From positions 1 through 7,293 of the forward strand of contig CAKUCT010000095.1 in assembly GCA_934643765.1 (NCBI GenBank): a stretch of 7,293 nt of DNA. The letters are read 5' to 3'. This DNA is from an uncultured Oscillospiraceae bacterium. Its GTDB lineage: Bacteria; Bacillota; Clostridia; Oscillospirales; Oscillospiraceae. Below are positions 4,422-7,293 of the stretch, piece after piece; position 1 is the stretch's first letter, and every line of letters begins with the position of its first letter. The translations under genes were made by a program, and so were the position numbers. The notes under the pieces are model-generated. The model made no database searches, was not told the DNA's origin, and saw only the letters and a list, made by a program, of their open reading frames with translations.

Positions 4422-6629
4422 ATGAAGAAGCAAACGCAGGATCAGGAACCAAAACAAGTGCATATGGACGATGCTGCGGCAGCTCCGGCGCAGGAAACGT
4501 ATTCCCTTGAGGACATTATGAACGAGTTCGGCGGCTGGAGCAAAAAGCCGGAGCCGCAAGCACCGGAAAAGCCGGAGCCGCCGGAGAAAGAACCGGAAGC
4601 GGCAGAACATAACGCCGCGCCGGAAGGCAAAACGCAGGCGGATACAAAGCCCGCGCCCGCGGCGCACGTGCAGAGCAATGTCGTGCAGATGCCGCTGCGG
4701 ACGGACGGCGCGGAAAAGGCGCCAAAGCCGCCCAAAAATCCGGCCGATTTTGCCGGACAGACCATCCGCTTTACACCCATTCGCGAAGAGCGGGCGCAGC
4801 CTGCTGAAAAGCCGAAAATTTGGACCTATCAGGCAGAGCCTGCGCCGCAGCCGGCCCCGCCGGACAATCCGCGCGAGGCAAAAAAGGCGGCAAGACTTGC
4901 CGCGCGCGCGGAAAAAGACGCGCAGCGCAGGCAAAAGCAGCTCGAGCGCCATCAGAAGCGCCAGGCCAGGCGGCTTTCGCGCCGCACCGAGCAGCCGGAC
5001 AGAACCTTTGCCTCCTGCCGCGAGGCGTATGCGTTTTATGCCAAGGGCTCGTTTTTGCGCCTGCGGCTGTTTTTGAGCGTGCTGCTGACGCTCGCGTCCG
5101 CGGCGATGCTCTACTTTGGAAATTTCACACTCGGCGGCTATGACTTCAGAAGCAGCGCCCAGCAGTTTTCGGTTGCGATGCTGGTTCTGATGCTGGTGCA
5201 GGTGTGTCTGAGCTATGATGTTCTTGCGCAGGGCGCGGTGAATGCTCTGAAGCTGCGGTATGATCATGTCAGCATGCTGCTGCTTTTGGTTGTAATTTGT
5301 ACGATCGACAGCGTTTTTGCCATTCGGGCCGGGCGCATCCCGTTCTGCCCGGCGGTGTCGCTGGAATTGATGGTGGCGCTGTGGGGCGAGGACTGCATGC
5401 ATCTTGCCAAGTGCCGCACGCTCAAGGCGGCGGCCTCCATGGCGCAGCCGAAGGCCGCCGTGCGCGAGGAAAAGGCGTGGCACGGCGAGGACTGCATTTT
5501 CAGAAGCGCGGCGGACGCCGACGCGTTTGCAACGCAGCTGGAGCTGCCGGACGCAGGAAGACGGATGATGCGCGTCTATGCGCCGGTGATGACGGTGCTG
5601 ACGCTGGGCTTTTCCATTCTGAGCATGCTGCGCGCGGAGGAAAATTTCCTCTGGGCCTGGACGGCTATGCTGCTGGCAAGCTTCCCGGCGGGGCTGTTTC
5701 TGAGCTTCGCGCGGCCCTTTGCCGCGCAGGCATGGCGGCTTTCGCGCGCGGGCGCGGCGGTGGCCGGATGGTACGGCGCGCGGGTGCTCGGCGGCGAGTG
5801 CGGCATTGCGATTGAAGATGCGGATCTGTTCCCGCCGCAGAATGTCACGCTCAACGGCATGAAAATTTACTCGGACCGCTCGTCCAGCCAGATCATCGGC
5901 TACGCGAACGCCGTGGTGCAGACGGCAGGCAGCGGGCTTGTGCCGCTGTTTGAAGAGATTATGCACAACCAGAACGGGCGGCACTATGCCGTCGATACCT
6001 TCCGGCGCTATGAGGGCGGCGGCCTTGGCGCGGAGATCCGCGGAGACGTCATCCTGATGGGATCGCTCGGGTTTATGAAGCTCATGCGTGTGCACATGCC
6101 GGAAGGGGCGCGGGTCAAGCAGGCGGTGTATCTTTCGATCAACGGAGAACTCGCGGCAGTGTTTGCCCTGAGCTACGCGCCGGCGACAAACGTCAAAGCA
6201 AGCCTACAGGCGCTTGCCAGATGCGCAGGGCTAACGCCGATTCTGGCGACGCGCGACTTTATGATTACGCCGCAGTTTTTAAAGCACCGCTATAAAATTT
6301 CGCCCGACCGCATTGAGTTCCCAACCGTGGAAGAGCGGGCGCGGCTGTCGTCGCCGGAGGCGGTGCACGAGCCGCAGCAGGGCGCGCTTCTGGCAAGAGA
6401 GAGCTTCGGCTGCTTTGCCGCGGCGGTTGCGGGCGCGCGTACGGCGCGCAGCGCGGCGATTGCGGCGATGGTTGTGGCGCTGATGGGCGGCATAATGGGC
6501 CTTCTTGTGCTGTTCTTCCTGACCTTTATTGGCTCGACCACGGCTGTATCGGCCTGGAATCTTCTGGTTTATGCGCTTTTGTGGCTTCTGCCGGGGGTGC
6601 TGATTACCAGTCTGATCGGAAGGCGGTAA
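4422..6629 (+). CDS. Degenerate P-type ATPase-like membrane protein with long disordered N-terminus
   Basis: A 735-residue protein with no close namesake that I know. Residues 1-200 are cytoplasmic and disordered: a conserved-looking YSLEDIMNEFGGW (27-39), Pro/Glu/Ala-rich stretches, then a very basic helix (150-190). Eight membrane helices follow: about 213-233, 247-268, 283-301, 306-322, 385-405, 408-430, 677-701 and 706-733. This 4+2+2 layout, with a large cytoplasmic part at 435-675, is that of P1B-type ATPases. Relics by hand alignment: FPAGL (421-425) at the ion-site helix; DADLFPPQNVTLNG (466-479) where DTVVFDKTGTLTEG is expected; SGLVPL (504-509) for SxHPL; GGGLGA (532-537) for GxG; VYLSINGELAAVF (569-581); and ATRDF (609-613) for TGDN. 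The phosphorylated Asp is Pro471, and TGE and GDGxND are absent, so ion pumping is unlikely. It has GGGAG 6 nt before the ATG and is probably in an operon with rlmB. A regulatory or scaffolding role is inference. Confidence 0.8.
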   Translation: MKKQTQDQEPKQVHMDDAAAAPAQETYSLEDIMNEFGGWSKKPEPQAPEKPEPPEKEPEAAEHNAAPEGKTQADTKPAPAAHVQSNVVQMPLRTDGAEKAPKPPKNPADFAGQTIRFTPIREERAQPAEKPKIWTYQAEPAPQPAPPDNPREAKKAARLAARAEKDAQRRQKQLERHQKRQARRLSRRTEQPDRTFASCREAYAFYAKGSFLRLRLFLSVLLTLASAAMLYFGNFTLGGYDFRSSAQQFSVAMLVLMLVQVCLSYDVLAQGAVNALKLRYDHVSMLLLLVVICTIDSVFAIRAGRIPFCPAVSLELMVALWGEDCMHLAKCRTLKAAASMAQPKAAVREEKAWHGEDCIFRSAADADAFATQLELPDAGRRMMRVYAPVMTVLTLGFSILSMLRAEENFLWAWTAMLLASFPAGLFLSFARPFAAQAWRLSRAGAAVAGWYGARVLGGECGIAIEDADLFPPQNVTLNGMKIYSDRSSSQIIGYANAVVQTAGSGLVPLFEEIMHNQNGRHYAVDTFRRYEGGGLGAEIRGDVILMGSLGFMKLMRVHMPEGARVKQAVYLSINGELAAVFALSYAPATNVKASLQALARCAGLTPILATRDFMITPQFLKHRYKISPDRIEFPTVEERARLSSPEAVHEPQQGALLARESFGCFAAAVAGARTARSAAIAAMVVALMGGIMGLLVLFFLTFIGSTTAVSAWNLLVYALLWLLPGVLITSLIGRR

Positions 6630-6668
6630 ATTCGCCGGTACGGGCGGCAGAAAAAACTGCGGAATTTA
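6627..6668 (+). repeat. Inverted repeat spanning the stop codon, possible weak terminator
   Basis: TAAATTC (6627-6633), which includes the TAA stop, is the inverted repeat of GAATTTA (6662-6668). Nested inside, GCAG (6647-6650) pairs with CTGC (6657-6660) around A6. The stem is interrupted and no U-run follows (TCTCTTTG), so this is not a canonical terminator. No better plus-strand terminator exists before the next promoter, so read-through into the EF-G-like gene is possible. Confidence 0.3.
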
Positions 6669-6670
6669 TC

Positions 6671-6684
6671 TCTTTGCACAAAGA
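6671..6684 (+). promoter_or_regulatory. Operator-like palindrome upstream of the EF-G-like promoter
   Basis: TCTTTG-CA-CAAAGA is a 6-bp inverted repeat with a 2-bp centre, ending 6 bp before the -35 box at 6691. The spacing suits a DNA-binding dimer site, while the 2-nt loop makes an RNA hairpin unlikely. No regulator can be named. Confidence 0.25.
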
Positions 6685-6690
6685 TTCTCA

Positions 6691-6719
6691 TTGCAATCCG
6701 TACAGGATTCGTATATAAT
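6691..6719 (+). promoter_or_regulatory. Strong promoter for the EF-G-like gene
   Basis: TTGCAA (6691-6696, 4 of 6 matches), a 17-bp spacer and a perfect TATAAT (6714-6719). The start site should be near 6726, giving a leader of about 85 nt before the ATG at 6811. Confidence 0.85.
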
Positions 6720-6731
6720 GGAGTTTAAGAG

Positions 6732-6783
6732 TCGGCGAAAAGTGAACTGCCGAGTGGACTGGCTGCGTGCGTCAGGCGCGGCC
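6732..6783 (+). promoter_or_regulatory. Two hairpins in the EF-G-like leader
   Basis: Hairpin 1 pairs TCGGC (6732-6736) with GCCGA (6749-6753). Hairpin 2 pairs GGCTGCG (6761-6767) with CGCGGCC (6777-6783), 7 bp with one G-U wobble and a 9-nt loop. The second ends 10 nt before the AAGGAG site (6794-6799). No U-run follows, so this is not an attenuator; it could stabilise the mRNA or gate translation. Confidence 0.4.
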
Positions 6784-6810
6784 GGACCGTAGAAAGGAGA
6801 AATTTTGACT

Positions 6811-7293
6811 ATGGGCTATACTGCCAATGACATTCGCAACATCTGCCTGCTGGGCCACGGCGGCGACGGCAAGTCCGCGCTGTGTGAAAGCATGCTCTTT
6901 ACGACCAAGGCCATCACGCGTCTTGGCAAGCGTGCCGACGGCACGACAGTTTCTGACTTCGACGACGAAGAGAAGAAGCGTCAGTACTCCATCTCTACGT
7001 CCGTGATTCCTGTGGAATATAATAAGTGCAAGATCAATGTTCTGGATAACCCCGGCTACTTTGATTTCGCGGGCCAGATCGTGCAGTCCCTGCGCGTTTC
7101 CGACGCCGGCATCATCTGCCTGACCGCCAAGAGCGGCATCGGCGTCGGCACGGAGAAGGGCTGGAAGTACCTGGCGAAGGCCAACCTCCCCGCGATGTTC
7201 TATGTCTCCAAGCTGGACGAAGAGCATGCAAACTTCTTCAATGTCTTTGACAGCCTGCGCGAAATGTTCGGCGCGTCTGTCATTCCCTTTACG
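6811..7293 (+). CDS. EF-G-like translational GTPase (EF-G paralogue), 5' part
   Basis: The first 161 codons of a GTPase homologous to elongation factor G; the gene runs off the right edge, and a full-length protein of about 680-700 residues would be expected. The G domain shows P-loop GHGGDGKS (15-22), a switch I region around R57-S62, G3 DNPGYFDF (79-86) and G4 SKLD (133-136). Canonical EF-G has DTPGHVDF and NKMD, so the catalytic His is Tyr83 here and the guanine-reading Asn is Ser133. A Tyr at this place is, to my knowledge, usual in the clostridial EF-G-like paralogue group, so this is that paralogue rather than the main fusA. The ATG lies 11 nt after AAGGAG; an in-frame TTG two codons earlier (6805) is 5 nt from it and could be the true start. 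It has its own strong promoter. Codons favour AAG for Lys, as in well-expressed genes. Confidence 0.92.
   Translation, partial: MGYTANDIRNICLLGHGGDGKSALCESMLFTTKAITRLGKRADGTTVSDFDDEEKKRQYSISTSVIPVEYNKCKINVLDNPGYFDFAGQIVQSLRVSDAGIICLTAKSGIGVGTEKGWKYLAKANLPAMFYVSKLDEEHANFFNVFDSLREMFGASVIPFT

Noticed and set aside
4338..6095. A 585-codon open frame on the minus strand, antisense to the ATPase-like gene.
   Set aside because: It is Arg/His/Leu-rich with no recognisable domain and lies wholly opposite genes with family motifs. GC-rich third positions remove stop codons from the opposite frame, which explains its length.
6627..6668. A true intrinsic terminator for the rlmB operon.
   Set aside because: The stem is interrupted by a large asymmetric bulge and no U-run follows, so it is listed only as an inverted repeat with low confidence.

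Overview
The window looks like core chromosome of a low-to-mid GC Firmicute of the Clostridia, most likely an Oscillospiraceae/Ruminococcaceae-type gut anaerobe. The basis is strong AGGAGG-type ribosome binding sites, sigma-A-like promoters of the TTGACA-17-TATAAT type, GC-rich third codon positions, and a clostridial EF-G-like paralogue and RlmB with a basic N-terminal tail. I see no transposase, integrase, CRISPR array, tRNA or rRNA.

Left half (1-3480), all on the minus strand. In transcription order: an ftsH promoter and structured leader, ftsH (membrane AAA+ zinc protease), a strong intrinsic terminator, an MscS-family mechanosensitive channel gene, and a second strong terminator. A good promoter then drives a gene of which only the first 19 codons lie in the window. 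About 155 nt of transcribed leader precede that gene and can form competing pairings. ftsH and mscS are both envelope-stress or membrane-maintenance genes.

Right half (3481-7293), all on the plus strand. An extended -10 promoter divergent from ftsH drives an rRNA 2'-O-methyltransferase of the RlmB/TrmH (SpoU) type. After a 15-nt gap, and probably in the same operon, comes a 735-residue membrane protein. I read this protein as a degenerate P-type ATPase: the 8-helix layout and relics of the N and P domains are present, but the catalytic DKTGT aspartate, the TGE loop and GDGxND are gone. It carries a 200-residue disordered Pro/Ala/Glu-rich and basic N-terminal extension. A separate strong promoter and hairpin-rich leader then precede an EF-G-like translational GTPase whose first 161 codons are in the window. 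Its G-motifs deviate from canonical EF-G (DNPGY, SKLD).

The two halves diverge from a shared control region of about 225 bp (3336-3560). Three of the genes touch ribosome function or proteostasis (RlmB, EF-G-like, FtsH), but a functional link between them is only inference. The most unusual item is the P-type ATPase-like pseudoenzyme at 4422-6629.
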